Source of the DNA: Platanthera guangdongensis
Taxonomy: Eukaryota; Streptophyta; Magnoliopsida; Asparagales; Orchidaceae
Reading direction: 5' to 3'
Assembly: GCA_039583875.1 (NCBI GenBank)
Contig: CM077160.1
Span: 113,231,314 to 113,295,313, forward strand
DNA length: 64,000 bases
Both the position numbers and the translations under genes were made by a program. Numbering within the stretch: the first letter of the stretch is position 1; every line of letters starts with the position of its first letter. Shown piece after piece: positions 22,981 through 33,658 of this stretch. The notes beneath the pieces are model-generated. The model was not told the origin of the DNA. It made no database searches and saw only the letters and a program-made list of their open reading frames with translations.

Positions 22981-23310
22981 TCATGTTAACACTACTAGGT
23001 TATTTGCTGAAGTAATAATACAGGAAGTTTTATTAAATGATACCTGAAATCTTTCATCACATAACTGACTTATAGAGATAAGCTTGTGCTTCAGTCCACT
23101 TACATAAGCAATATTGTTGAAGGTGACTACTCCAATTTTGACCTTTCCATATCCTTCAATCTGGCCACAATTGGAATCACCAAATATTACATTGGGTCTT
23201 AGCTTTGGCTTGTAGTTGATTAGGTTGTCCTTGTTTCCAGTCATATATTTTGAACAGCCACTGTCCAAATACAACTGTTGCTTTGTGGCGGGATAGTCTT
23301 TCACCTGCAA
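22981..23310 (-). pseudogene. aspartic protease of the Sirevirus
   Basis: LYLDSGCSKYMTGN carries the DSG active site in the Sirevirus form (DSGCSxHMTG in relatives; here Tyr replaces His). YGKVKIGVVTFNNIAYV and KHKLISISQLCDERF follow as usual. It would process gag-pol. The 110-codon frame is intact. Confidence 0.85.
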
Positions 23311-23319
23311 TAAAACAGA

Positions 23320-24634
23320 TTAGTTATTCTTGACCCAGGTTACCTTGGGTCCTTCTTTCTTTACATAATTAAAATTGGAAATGTAAAAGTATTCTGGTTG
23401 ACATTTATAACCTAAGGGATGATATCTTCTTGGTGGAATTATCCATTGATTAAATTGGTTAATGAAAGATCTTGGTTGATTATAAGTTCTGTAAAAATTA
23501 AAGTTTCTGCTAAAGTGAACTGAGTTCGACGAATTCAAGTAAGTTCGTCGATATGAGTTCGACGAATGGGGATGAGTTCGTCGAACTCCACTCAGAGAAT
23601 GAGAGTATTCATTCTCTGGGCCCCAAAATCGTCGATCTTGGGTCGACAAATCATACTGGTTTCGTAGATCGTAGTTCAACAAATAATTATAATGGAAATT
23701 TGCGTTCCGAGTTCGTCGAATTGAGTTCGACGAACTGTACACATTTCGTCAATCTGAGTTCGACGAAATCTGTTGAACATTATTATGATTAGGATTTCTC
23801 TTATTCTTTCTCTTTTTCTTACTCGTTGATTTTACTTATGTTTGTTTAACATTATTATTATTATCTATCTTTTCTTTACCTTTTTCTGAAACAAATTTTA
23901 TTGTTGTTGTTAAGATATTCTTCTGAATCAGTGGGGGTTGGCTTGATGAAGCACCCAAGCCCAGCTTGTCATTTAGCCTGACATTCACTGTGCTTGTGAT
24001 GCCCATCAACTTGATACTTCTTCCATTTAGGGATTCTTCAAGTTGCCTTGCCTCAGCCAATTCAGTTTTTAATGATATAATTTGTTCATTGACTAAAGTT
24101 AATTCATCTTTTAACTTAATGTTTTCAGAGATAAAGTTATCTTATTCAGACAATTTTTCTCTAAGTGTTTTAATCTCTTTTTTAGAGTTAATTAAATCAA
24201 TACATAATGATTTGAATTTAGTTTTAAAATTATCTAAATTATAATCAAAGGATGATAGTACCTGATTTGCCTTAGACTCATATGTTTCTTCATTGTCTGA
24301 CTCTTCTGCTTGTTTCTCAGCATCAGATTTGCTGCAGGAGGCATTGATAGCCATAAGGCAAACTTCCCTTGCATTTTCCTCCTCTTCATCTTCACTAGAG
24401 CTGGAAGATGAGGATTCTTCATCTGCATCACTCTAGGCTCAGCAATGAAACCTTTCTCCTTCCTTTTATGCTTGTTGGAGGAAGGCTTGCTGTAGTGTTC
24501 TTTTTTGGAGTCCTTTTCTCTTCTTCTCTCCTTCTTTTGATTTTATGGACACTCTGATATGAAGTGTCCTGGTTTCCTGCACCCAAAACAAACAACCTCT
24601 TTAGTGGGTGTCTTGTCATACATTGGTTTGTCAT
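23320..24634 (-). pseudogene. gag C-terminal half of the Sirevirus, with zinc knuckle
   Basis: The knuckle CFGCRKPGHFISEC (C-x2-C-x4-H-x4-C) sits at about 24590-24545. Downstream are a charged, coiled-coil-like region (NFKTKFKSLCIDLINSKKEI, about 24230-24150) and an Asn/Arg/Ser-rich segment, 23742-23320. In that last segment the TTCGTCGA palindromes are part of the coding frame and translate as repeated SSNS-x-RRT. The region is spread over three frames, with stops near 24545, 24430, 24140 and 23836. Confidence 0.75.
23520..23772. repeat. palindromic TTCGTCGA array inside gag coding sequence
   Basis: Seven to eight copies of the 23-bp TTCGTCGA-N7-TCGACGAA motif or half-sites at roughly 25-30-bp spacing, lying in an open gag frame. 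Same motif as 16100-16440, 26650-26960 and 19860-20125. Confidence 0.85.
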
Positions 24635-25452
24635 CTTACCTGGATGACTTTCTTCTGAAGTCCTTCTTTGCCATTTTTATGAAATCTCTTGGCTAAGAGA
24701 CTCAGGAGTTCTTCACTTGCTGTTGGAGCTTCTGATTCTTCTGAAGCTTTGAAGGCTATGTTTTGTTCTTTTCTTGCTACTGAAGGAGTCTTCTGCTCTG
24801 CAGCTTCTCTTGCCTTTATCAGTTGCTCATATGATTTGAGCTTTCCAAGAAGAGATTCAGTGAAAATCTCATTAAGACTTCTGGCCTCCTTGATTGGCCA
24901 TATTCTGGAATCCCATGAGCTTGGGAAGCACATGAGTATTTTGTCATTCACTTCTATGAGAGTGATGTCCTTGTCCAGAGTCTTCAGCTCATTGATGATT
25001 GAGCTTAGTCTGTTGTACATATCACTCACAGACTTAGATTCTTCTTTCTTGAAGTTTTCATACTGGGAGATGAGGTTAGATCTCCTGTATTTTCTCTCAT
25101 CTGCTGAACCAGCAACCATCTGGTTGAGAGAGTCCCAGATAGCTTTGGCAGATGTGCACTCAACCACTTTTTGGAAGATGTCATCTGACATAGTTTGAGC
25201 CAGTATATTCATGGCCTTGTCATCTGCTATTTTGGCCTTCTTCCGTGCATCTGTCCACTCAGGTAGTGGAACAACATGTGTACTTGAAGTTGAAGTAGCA
25301 GCTATAGGTTGAGGAGGACCTGTAAAAATAGAGTTGTATATGTCTTCATCAATAGAATTCATGTAAAGCCTAATTCTTGCCTTCCAAATAGTAAACTTAT
25401 TCAAGTTGCAAACTGGAGGTCTGGTGCATGCATATTCCTTGTTCTGTGTCAT
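24631..25452 (-). pseudogene. gag N-terminal half of the Sirevirus
   Basis: A 273-codon open frame from the ATG at 25452 (MTQNKEYACTRPP). NLNKFTIWKARIRLYMNSID is the gag opening with the conserved FxxWK. KAIWDSLNQMVAGS, RKYRRSNLISQYENFKK and LKTLDKDITLIEVNDKILMC match the copia gag (UBN2-type) capsid domain. The frame shifts before the zinc knuckle. It would assemble the virus-like particle in the cytoplasm. Confidence 0.88.
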
Positions 25453-25546
25453 GCTATAAACTAAACAGTAAACCTAAGGAAAAAGAAATCAGATCTATCA
25501 GGGATCTTTTAGTTCAAGTATTAGCTTGTACAACTAAAGGAACACT

Positions 25547-25558
25547 GCTTTGATACCA
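25547..25558 (-). other. primer-binding site of the Sirevirus
   Basis: The minus strand reads TGGTATCAAAGC, an initiator tRNA-Met PBS variant, starting 2 nt after the 5' LTR end (CCTTTCTTTCA). Confidence 0.9.
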
Positions 25559-25560
25559 AT

Positions 25561-27174
25561 TGAAAGAAAGGGGGTAGACCTGATTTACTCTAGAGGGGAG
25601 GGGGGTGAATAGAGTAATTAAAACTTTTGGCTGTTTTTAATTATATCAAAGTAATAAAATAAGTGATACTATAATAGTAATAGAAATAGGAATGCAACCT
25701 AAGCAAAACTACCACATCATAGCAAACTAATCTATCACAGCAAAGCAATAACAACACAAAAAATGATCAACCAGACGACACAAGAATTTTATAGTGGTTC
25801 CCCAACCTGGGTACATCCATTCTTCTACCACCCTGGTAGGAATACACTAGTAGGTTTTTGATCAGGTGACTGCCACCACAAGATCTATTTTCAGGGAGAT
25901 CTCACAACCCTTTGAGCTTTTGATCAGGTGCCCCAAAACCAAGAATAAACATTTGAAGGGAGTTAATAAATCCTTTATATAGGAAGTGAGAGAGGTGATG
26001 GTGTCTTCTCTTTCTCTAATCAATAGAGAAGACTAGTGGATTGCAGTTGTCAAGACTCCTTCTGAAGTCACTTTGAGCCTTGCTCAGGGTGTAGGTCTTC
26101 AGCCTTGTCTTGAAATGATGTCTAGGAACTTTCTGACTGATTGAAAGTTGTTGTCCTTGAATGTTCCTGGAGTAGAAGTTGAAGAAGACTCTTAATGTTG
26201 GTTTGTTGTTCTTCTTCAGTAAGAGCAAGGGTAAAACAGGTTGTTTTCTGCACAGAGAAGAGTTTTGAATATTTCTGTATTCTTTGTATTACTTCGTCTA
26301 TATCACTTCTTGTTCTTTGTAATACTTCTTTCCGTCAGAAAAGAGAAAAAACTCTTTTATATTTTGCTGTTGAATTCTCCTTTGAATTTTTGAATTTCCA
26401 AGTATTAATTACTGATTATCTGGAGAATGAAAAACGGCTGGAGAATATAATCTTTAATGAATTTCCCCAACTGTCCCAATAAATTAAGCAAGTAATTAAC
26501 CCTGATGAAGACCATAATTAATACTACCAATAACAGCTATATTCAGAGGAATATATGCATTAATTACTTAGAGAATTAATGCTAAATAATATATCGAATA
26601 AGGACAGAAATAAGGGAAAAACTCTAAGTCTGGCACTGGACAGAAATCATCGAGCTCTGAACAGATTTCATCGACCGGAGATCCAAGTTCGTCGAGCTGA
26701 GAAATCCTATTCGTTGACTTGAGAAATACTGTTTGTCGACCTGAGCTCAGCGAACTATATTCTGGAAGCATCTTGCCAAATCTGCGGTCCAAGTTCGTCG
26801 AGCACAGAATCTGTCTTCGTTAAGCTGAGTTCAGCGAAAATAAACTGAAAAGAATATGTTGAAGCTGAACTCTAGATTTCGTCGTCCTGAGCTCGAATAT
26901 CGTCGAGCTCAACTCAGAGAATTAACTCTGAGTACATCGATCTGCGATCGACGATCGTCGAGCTGAGTTCGAAGAATTTCAAACTGATAATTTTGAACTT
27001 TGATTTCTTCTAAGTCTTGAGTCTCCTGAAGTCTTCTGCTGGCTAGTCCATGAAGGTTGAACCTAATGACTAGCCGAAACACTAGGACTCAAAAATATGA
27101 CCCTGGCTATACAATGTGGGTCAACCTTAACCTAGTCAGTGAACCTAGCCCAAATCCAAACTAGTGATCCAACA
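25561..27174 (-). repeat. 5' LTR of the Sirevirus
   Basis: Aligns end to end with 15014-16633. On the minus strand it starts TGTTGGATCACTAG and ends CTTTCTTTCA. The palindromic TTCGTCGA cluster lies at 26650-26960 on the promoter side of the LTR. Confidence 0.93.
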
Positions 27175-27857
27175 ATCCTGTTCAACACCTTCAATGGTTT
27201 GAGGATGCAGTCTCTATTCAGACAGACGTCAGATGCTTTTAAGTGACACCTATTCTCCATCACATTCAAGAGGAAGGCAAGGGACTGGTTCTACCGGCCC
27301 CCCTCCCTCATGTCAATCTATAACTTTGAGGATCTGCGTCGGAGTTTCTAAGTACGTTTCTCAACATCCAAGAAGAGGAAGAAGGTGGTGGAGGCCCGCT
27401 TTCTGATCAAACAAGGGCTATAAGAGATGTTAGGGAGTTACGTAGATCAGTTTTAGAAAGAGATCTTGCTTATACAAGAAGTACCAGGATATACCTTACA
27501 ACTTATATTCACCCTCGAGTTGCGACAAGGTTTATTCAAGATGGGGTTGACCGGGTATCCCCCCTTGTGACCTTGTCTTTCGAGAAGATAATAGAAAGGG
27601 TGGTGAAAGAGATCGAAGGAGAAGCCATGAACCCCGCGCTCGTGAAGAAGTTATCCAAGTTAGGAGAGAGTGAGCTAAGAGAGCAAGGAGGATCCAGACA
27701 ACAGGAAGGGAGGAGAAGGGAAGAGCCAAGGGGACAAAGGTTCCCTTTATTTGAAGATAAGCAACTCCAGAGACTAGAGAGAGCTATGAGGTTTTTCGGC
27801 GAGAATCTGGAACTTAGATTGTTCCCCGGCTTAGGATTCGATCTACTCCCTCTCTAG
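27175..27857 (+). pseudogene. gypsy-type gag, continuation after the nested Sirevirus
   Basis: It resumes with FNTFNGLRMQSLFRQTSDAF, then a TGA. Next comes the hallmark gypsy gag helix: ARDWFYRPP, SIYNFEDLRRSF, VRFSTSKKRKK, LRQGLFKMGLTGYPPL, with further stops (after RRSF, QGL, DQF). The last open frame (27567-27857) reads FEKIIERVVKEIEGEAMNPA and a charged linker and stops at 27855-27857. No zinc knuckle, protease or pol follows, so the element is a gag-only derivative. Confidence 0.8.
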
Positions 27858-28319
27858 TCTGCTCAACACTCACTTGGATGCTTTAGTGAACCCGAGAGAA
27901 GGCATGAGAGAGTACTCCCGCGGTCGCTTCGTGTAAGCTCCGTGGACTTAACTTTTTTCCTCATTTATTTATAATCAAAACTTGTAAAAGAGTTGTGACC
28001 TATGACCCTATGAGGGATGCAAATTCTTGAACAAAGGGAAAATAGTGGATTTAGGCCCGACACAAATCCGATAGTTTGGTTTTTCACACTTTTCATTTTT
28101 TCCACGTTTAAAAAGCTTTTTCTCGTTATTACTTGGTTTTCATTTGATTATTTGTGCACATGGTCTGACTCATATCTAAGATGTTCAGATTCCCGGGACC
28201 AGAGGAAAACATGGCGACCTACAACAACATTCATGATCGCCAATATTGTGTCAAACTAAACATATATCTATATTATATACAAGCAATCATTCACGGGTTC
28301 CCAAACATGAAAACACACA
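27858..28319 (+). other. non-coding interior of the gypsy-like element
   Basis: Contains TTAACTTTTTTCC, CGCGGTCGCTTCGTG and AT-rich stretches. No protein domain. Ends at the LTR-like start at 28320. Confidence 0.4.
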
Positions 28320-28500
28320 TGATGGGGTTTCCTCTAAAGATTCCTGAGCCAAAATGGTAGGACTTCTACTGAAACACTCAAGTAATACAACCCAATAGAG
28401 CGCGCCCGGTTAGAGGGTCCAAAATCTCCCCGAAAATAGGGACAAAACAAAGCACACAAGGGCACCATGCATAGCATGCCCACACACACAGGCGCGTGTG
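28320..28500 (+). repeat. LTR-like start, presumed 3' LTR of the gypsy-like element
   Basis: TGATGGGGTTTCCTCTAAAG with AGATTCCTGAGCC and ACACTCAAGTAATACAAC parallels 12058-12130. Similarity fades after about 180 bp and the LTR end cannot be set, so it may be truncated or rearranged. Confidence 0.45.
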
Positions 28501-28694
28501 CGACTCACCATTGGGGATGGAACGATCTAAGTCCCACGTCCTCTTTGGATGCCTTCGCCACCGGTGCACACAAGGGCACTGCGCACTACCCGAGGGGAAT
28601 GTTCGTCATTTTAGGAAAATTGGTGATCCAGATGACCAAAATGGAGTGACATCATTCACTAACTCCAGATTCAACAAGATCAATTGCCAACATG

Positions 28695-28870
28695 TCCCTT
28701 CAAGAAAGTTAGAAAAAGGTCCCCAAACCTTCATTTGACGACAAGTAACTTGAGGAACAACAGAGAACTTTAAGGTTTTACGACGAGGATGTAGGACTTA
28801 GATCGTTCCATCGATTGGATTTCTCCCTGGTCCCTCTCTAGTTTGCTCATGCTCAATACACTCGCGAATG
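28695..28870 (+). repeat. diverged duplicate of the gag-distal segment at 27715-27870
   Basis: Both copies hold, in order, a GATAAGCAACT/GACAAGTAACT word, GGTTTTTCGGCGAG/GGTTTTACGACGAG, GAACTTAGATTGTTCC/GGACTTAGATCGTTCC and CCCTCTCTAGTCTGCTCA/CCCTCTCTAGTTTGCTCA. It lies downstream of the LTR-like start, so the element has been rearranged. Confidence 0.7.
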
Positions 28871-29040
28871 TAAAATCCACGCTCCGGGTAATTGAGCATG
28901 GTCGAGGGGAGATTTTATGCCTAGAACCGCCGCCTTACGGTGACACCAACACACTGGTTGGTTGCCACCGCAAGACGCTGATCCTACCAGCAAGTATGAT
29001 CAATCTAGCCAACCAGAGAAATGAAGCAAAGTATATAAAT

Positions 29041-29041
<1 letters not shown>

Positions 29042-29076
<35 letters not shown>
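29042..29076. repeat. (AC)17 microsatellite
   Basis: Uninterrupted AC dinucleotide run. Confidence 0.97.
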
Positions 29077-29077
<1 letters not shown>

Positions 29078-32000
29078 GAGAAACAAAATGAAAGAGTAAT
29101 AAGGGATTAAGCCTAGTACATATCCAAAAGAAATTAAAGTACACACTCTCTCACGCTAACACAATTATGTGTAAGCTAATAAAAAGAACACTCATCAACC
29201 AGATGCCTGGTAGTAGTTGTGTATGATAACTACTCCTTAGGTCCTGCCACCTCATGTTGCTGGTCCTCTAGGTCATACTGCTGTTGCGACTCTGCGCGCA
29301 CCTAAAATGATATGGTCCACCGACCGTTAGTCAAAAAGACTAAGTCGCATCGTCCTCGTCATACCCTCACGACTCTTAGGCACCGCGTGGGAAGAAGAAA
29401 GAGGAAGACAACAAAGTAGTATAAAAATGCATGTGACATGACTCTAGCTAGCAATTGTGTATATATAAAACTATAATTGAATATAAGAATTATGCTAGCA
29501 ATAAGTAGATAAGTAAATATGTAGTAGAAGAAATATGTAAAGTGTAGCGTAGGGAAAGTAAGTGAATAAACTATCTACAATGCCATCACAGAAGCGTATC
29601 TTAACTTATATGAAAGCACATACAAACTTATAAATTAGGATTTCTAGTAACATAACTCATCATATAAAAAGCACATACTAATTTATATAATGAGGATATG
29701 CAATTAAGAATGACACTAAGTATATGCGTATAATATGATATGATATGTTAATGACATGTTTCATACAAGTGCAACTCACCAACATGACTCGACTTTATGC
29801 GCACAGACCTTTATTTTCTTGTCTTTTCAGAGACAACTAGTCTCTCAGGTACTATCGCCATGGCCACGGAAGCAGTGGAGTGGGTACCTCCACTCCTAGG
29901 CTGGCATGCACACTACCAGGCTCAGACCTTACGTATGTCTCTGTATATATCCTAGGTACACCTCTTGAGTTCTTGCGTACTCTTGCTGGAGTCCACCAGT
30001 CTTTAAGGGTCGGGTGTGTGTTTTGGGGGATTTTCCTCTAGACAGTAGTATTAACAACCTACTGGCCCCTGAAACCCTCACACCTCATCAAAGTCAACGT
30101 ACTTCCATCGGTGTACCGACTTGACTAGTACCGGAGACCCGCCACTATTTATGCGTATGCAATGCATCATCTCACTCACTCAAGTATCAGGCTCATAGGA
30201 CTAACTAGTTCTTATCACAACTCATCATCGTATGGGATGATGTTTACTGATTCTATAGTTCTCCTGATGTTTCTTCTCTTACTTAGTGTTTACTTACACT
30301 TCACAATTTAGGGTGAATCTTGAACTTCCCGAGGTCTACCTGGTGAAGGGCTCGCAACGGTACTAGGAACTACGATGAGTTGAATCTCAAACCTCCATTT
30401 CTCAAGATATTTATTCTTATAGGTGGATACGCTTTATTTAAACTCTCACTTAAGATTACATTAACTATTCTAAGTGGTTTATGATTCTTATAGGGGAGAG
30501 TCGATCTATCGACAGACTCCCAGTTTTGCTACTCCCCTTAGTGTCCATGTACACTAACACTTGATACCACTTTGTGACTTTCTCTTGGATTTAAAACAGG
30601 AGTGTACGATACTACAAACATACCAGAAATCCACTTAGGATCAATTACTATGATCACATCCAAAGTCTACCATTAAGCATGTGTTCTACTGAATGATGTG
30701 CACCATTAAATCTTAATGCACGGTGAATTGTGCAAACCTTAAATATAATTATCTACATGCCCCAAGATTCATTCCAGAGATGCACCATGGTTATATTGTT
30801 ACTTCAAGTCAATATGATAAATTTCTAAAGTGGGATGGTCACAATTATTCCATTTATTTAAGGTGTGACATGAATCTAAATTAAGGACCCAACTATAGGA
30901 CAAATGTTCTCCACAAATTCTACAATTTTCAGGAGTCGATATAAATGATGTCCTACTAATATGTTTCAAATTTCACTCAACCCCCATGTTATTTTGATGT
31001 TCTTTTCACTACGTCAATATTTTGCTACTCGTAGACTAACACACAAAATGAACTAGTTATGATCCTAAAGGTGTAACTATCAAATCTCTTGTCCAAATGA
31101 TCTAAATTTAATAATAGCGGCTTATCATGACAAACAAAATACACCAACTTGCAGAGGTTCAAATGGTCCTAAATTTTGACCAGGGACTCATGATGACCTA
31201 ATATATATACCACCAAAGATTTTGGTCAATTTGAGTTGGTATATCCATATATATTTCATTTATATGATATATTAATTTCTAGCAAAACTATAGAAATATA
31301 TTGCCCAAAATTTTTGATTTTCTGGTTGAGGGTGTTTCCAGGGTATATACTTGCATGACAAAAATATCAGCCCCATACAATAAGCCATGTGTTAGGAATT
31401 AGCAAACTAAATTCTAGGTCACCTTTAGGACACCCCCAGAAAATGGACTTTTTAGGGTTGTAGGGTACCTTTCAAGGTGTTTCAAAATCCTATGAAAAAT
31501 AGACACCAAGGGCTACATTGTCTATCTCCGACAATTTTTTCTAAAGCAGCCTCTAAGAGACCTTAATTTGAGTTTGAAAAACTCTTTTTAAGTGTGACAA
31601 AAATGATATAATTAAAACCATACTAAAGTATTTATTTTTAATCATGTGCACGAATCATGAAGCATAACGGATGGCATCTCGTTATCTTCTACCTTGGGCT
31701 AACGGTCCTGATAGACCTAACCTGGGCTATATTTCCCAGCCAACCGTCGGCCTCCATGACCGGCCACCACCACCATCATCATCTTCGTTGAGGTGGAAAC
31801 CATCGTTTGGTGACGACATGGTGCCCGAAAATTGTCTCTCCGGCGATCTCGAGCATGCTCAAAATCATGTGATTTTATCCCACTCCTCACATGGATCCAA
31901 GCTCAATTGAGCTCGAAATCTCTCCTAAACAATCTAGGAAGCTAACACAGAGGGAGGGGAGGAAAAACAGACTCCTAAACATGCCTGACGACGAGTTTTA

Positions 32001-32562
32001 TGACGGTGAACCATGGTTCAGTTTCTCTCCGACAAGCTTGCTCAAAACCATGTTCCTGAGCTTGAATTCTTCAGGTAAGTGGTTGGTTTGATTGCTTAGG
32101 AGGTTCTTAAGGTGATGAAATCATCACAATGGGATGGGGTGGCTGTTATATAAAGAGGCCATGATGGGGGTGGTTGACTAAGCACGAAATGCCTTACCTT
32201 GCTGTCAGCTGTCAATCAATCAGTAGCAAAAATGTTAGTCATGCTCTGTTGAGTCATGAGTGCAGCATGGGAGGAGTGGGTGAGCCATGTGGTCTTCCAT
32301 CTCCAAAATCCTTTTGTCTCTTATGGAGATTTAGGGGAAATTCCCAATTTGCCCCCCCACATGTCATTCTCATACAAAATTAGGGGTAATGGTTGTAATT
32401 AGGCATGTGGGATGCTAAATGAGCCTTTAGTCAAGGCCTTAGCCCATTGAATTTAGCTTGACCCTCATTTCCCCTCTTTGGGCCTATGTTTGACCAGGGT
32501 TGACTGGTCAAAATGATGAATGAGCTGACCTCACTTGATGGTTAGGAGTCCTATGACACCAC
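29077..32562. other. long stretch without a recognisable gene
   Basis: I see no protein family, LTR pair or TIR element. 29400-29760 is AT-rich with repeated AGCACATAC and ATATAAT words. 29800-30560 is of mixed composition with CTCCACTCC and GTCCACCAG words. Open frames at 31671-31910 and 31891-32091 contain Ser/Pro-rich text without a known domain; a TATATAAAGAGG near 32149 could be a promoter-like word. Probably old repeat DNA. Confidence 0.35.
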
Positions 32563-33344
32563 TGGAGCTGTCACGGTTCCGGTTCTACTAAAACCATGAA
32601 CCAAACCACTAAGGTAACTGTTCTTCAAATTAGAACCAAAAATCTTATTTGGTTTGATCGGTTCCGGTTCTGGTTCCGGTTCCATCTTAATTTTGGGAAC
32701 CATCTTGTCAACGATTACGGTTACAGATCAACAAGAACCAAAACCAAACCGGACACTAACGGTTCGTTCCGGTTCCATGCGGTTATGTCCGGTTCTAATC
32801 AGTTTCAACTAAAACCAAAATTAAACTTGATGGAATGAAATAAAATCGGGCGGCAAATAGTAAAACTCAAAATAACATCGAAATAGAAATAATTATGTTG
32901 CGCATTTCTCAACGGTTTTTTCCACGATTGGTGGGATATTATTCATCGCCTTCCTACGCGTGTAGATTGCCACAACATCTAGCTGGCTTGCGCATGTCTC
33001 GTCGGCATGCTCAACCGTAACAATCAGCTACAATTAGCTGTCTTTCATGATTACTAATAAATAGTTGTATATCTTCAATAATTTTTAAAATAAAATATTT
33101 CAAAAATGTATATAAGTAAAATTAAAAATACATTATATAACTGTATAAAAATCAAAAGTGCACTGCAAAAATTGACTTCAAACTGCACCAATGTCAAATC
33201 ATACCACACAGTTTTTATGCGGTGAAGTTTTGTTCGGTCCAAAATCGACCCCCTTTAGTGCGATTGTGGTTTGGGTTCAAACTACTCTAGCTTCACTCGT
33301 GATAGTAAGTAAAAATATTATAGATAAATTATAAAATAATAACA

Positions 33345-33384
<40 letters not shown>

Positions 33385-33650
33385 CAATGCGTTGCGTTTC
33401 AGTTCTACTTCAGTCCGGTTCGGATCAGGTCTAAAAATCTTGAAACCGTTTGAGACTTGTATGTTGTGGTTTCGGTTCCGGTTCCGGACCGAATAATAAA
33501 ATGTAAGAACCATACCCGGACCAATATTGCTCACGGTTCCAAAATTCAAACCGGAATCCGAATAATTTGCGAACGGTTCGGTCTGGTTTTTTGCGGTTCC
33601 GGTTCGATTCCGATTTGGTTTGCAGTTTTTGGTTTTAAGTGACAACTTTA
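32563..33650. mobile_element. hAT-like non-autonomous element rich in GGTTCC
   Basis: The 8-bp direct repeat GACACCAC flanks it (32555-32562, 33651-33658). Ends are TGGAGCTGTCAC and, reverse complemented, TAAAGTTGTCAC, fitting short hAT termini. Both subterminal regions are filled with GGTTCCGGTTC and its complement. No transposase. The open frames (for example 33277-33645) are translations of these repeats. Confidence 0.78.
33349..33384. repeat. (TAA)n microsatellite
   Basis: About twelve trinucleotide copies inside the hAT-like element; explains the Ile-rich run in the minus-strand frame. Confidence 0.95.
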
Positions 33651-33658
33651 GACACCAC

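Larger units (their letters stand above)
15014..27174 (-). mobile_element. Sirevirus-type copia retrotransposon, full length, nested
   Basis: A 12.16-kb minus-strand element with 1.6-kb LTRs (25561-27174 and 15014-16633), PBS TGGTATCAAAGC, PPT and a perfect 5-bp TSD ATCCT (15009-15013 and 27175-27179). Order on the minus strand is gag, protease, integrase, RT, RNase H, then an additional env-like ORF before the 3' LTR. Large LTRs, a long gag with a C-F-G-C-type knuckle and a third ORF are hallmarks of Sireviruses (SIRE1/Maximus). All ORFs carry stops or shifts. Confidence 0.93.
12058..28500 (+). mobile_element. gypsy-like, gag-only LTR element, split by a nested Sirevirus
   Basis: LTR-like sequence starting TGATGGGGTTCCCC at 12058 is echoed at 28320 (TGATGGGGTTTCCTC), with shared following words AGATTCCTGA and ACACTCAAG. 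Between them lies a gypsy-type gag (14637-15013 and 27175-27857) and no pol, so it looks non-autonomous. The 5' LTR may end at TTCAACA near 14537, where TTGGTGCGTTGAGTG could be a PBS; this is uncertain. The 15014-27174 interval belongs to a different, nested element. Confidence 0.55.

Noticed and set aside
31671..32091. Possible exon pair (79 and 66 codons)
   Set aside because: No recognisable domain and no convincing joined frame; left as unexplained DNA.
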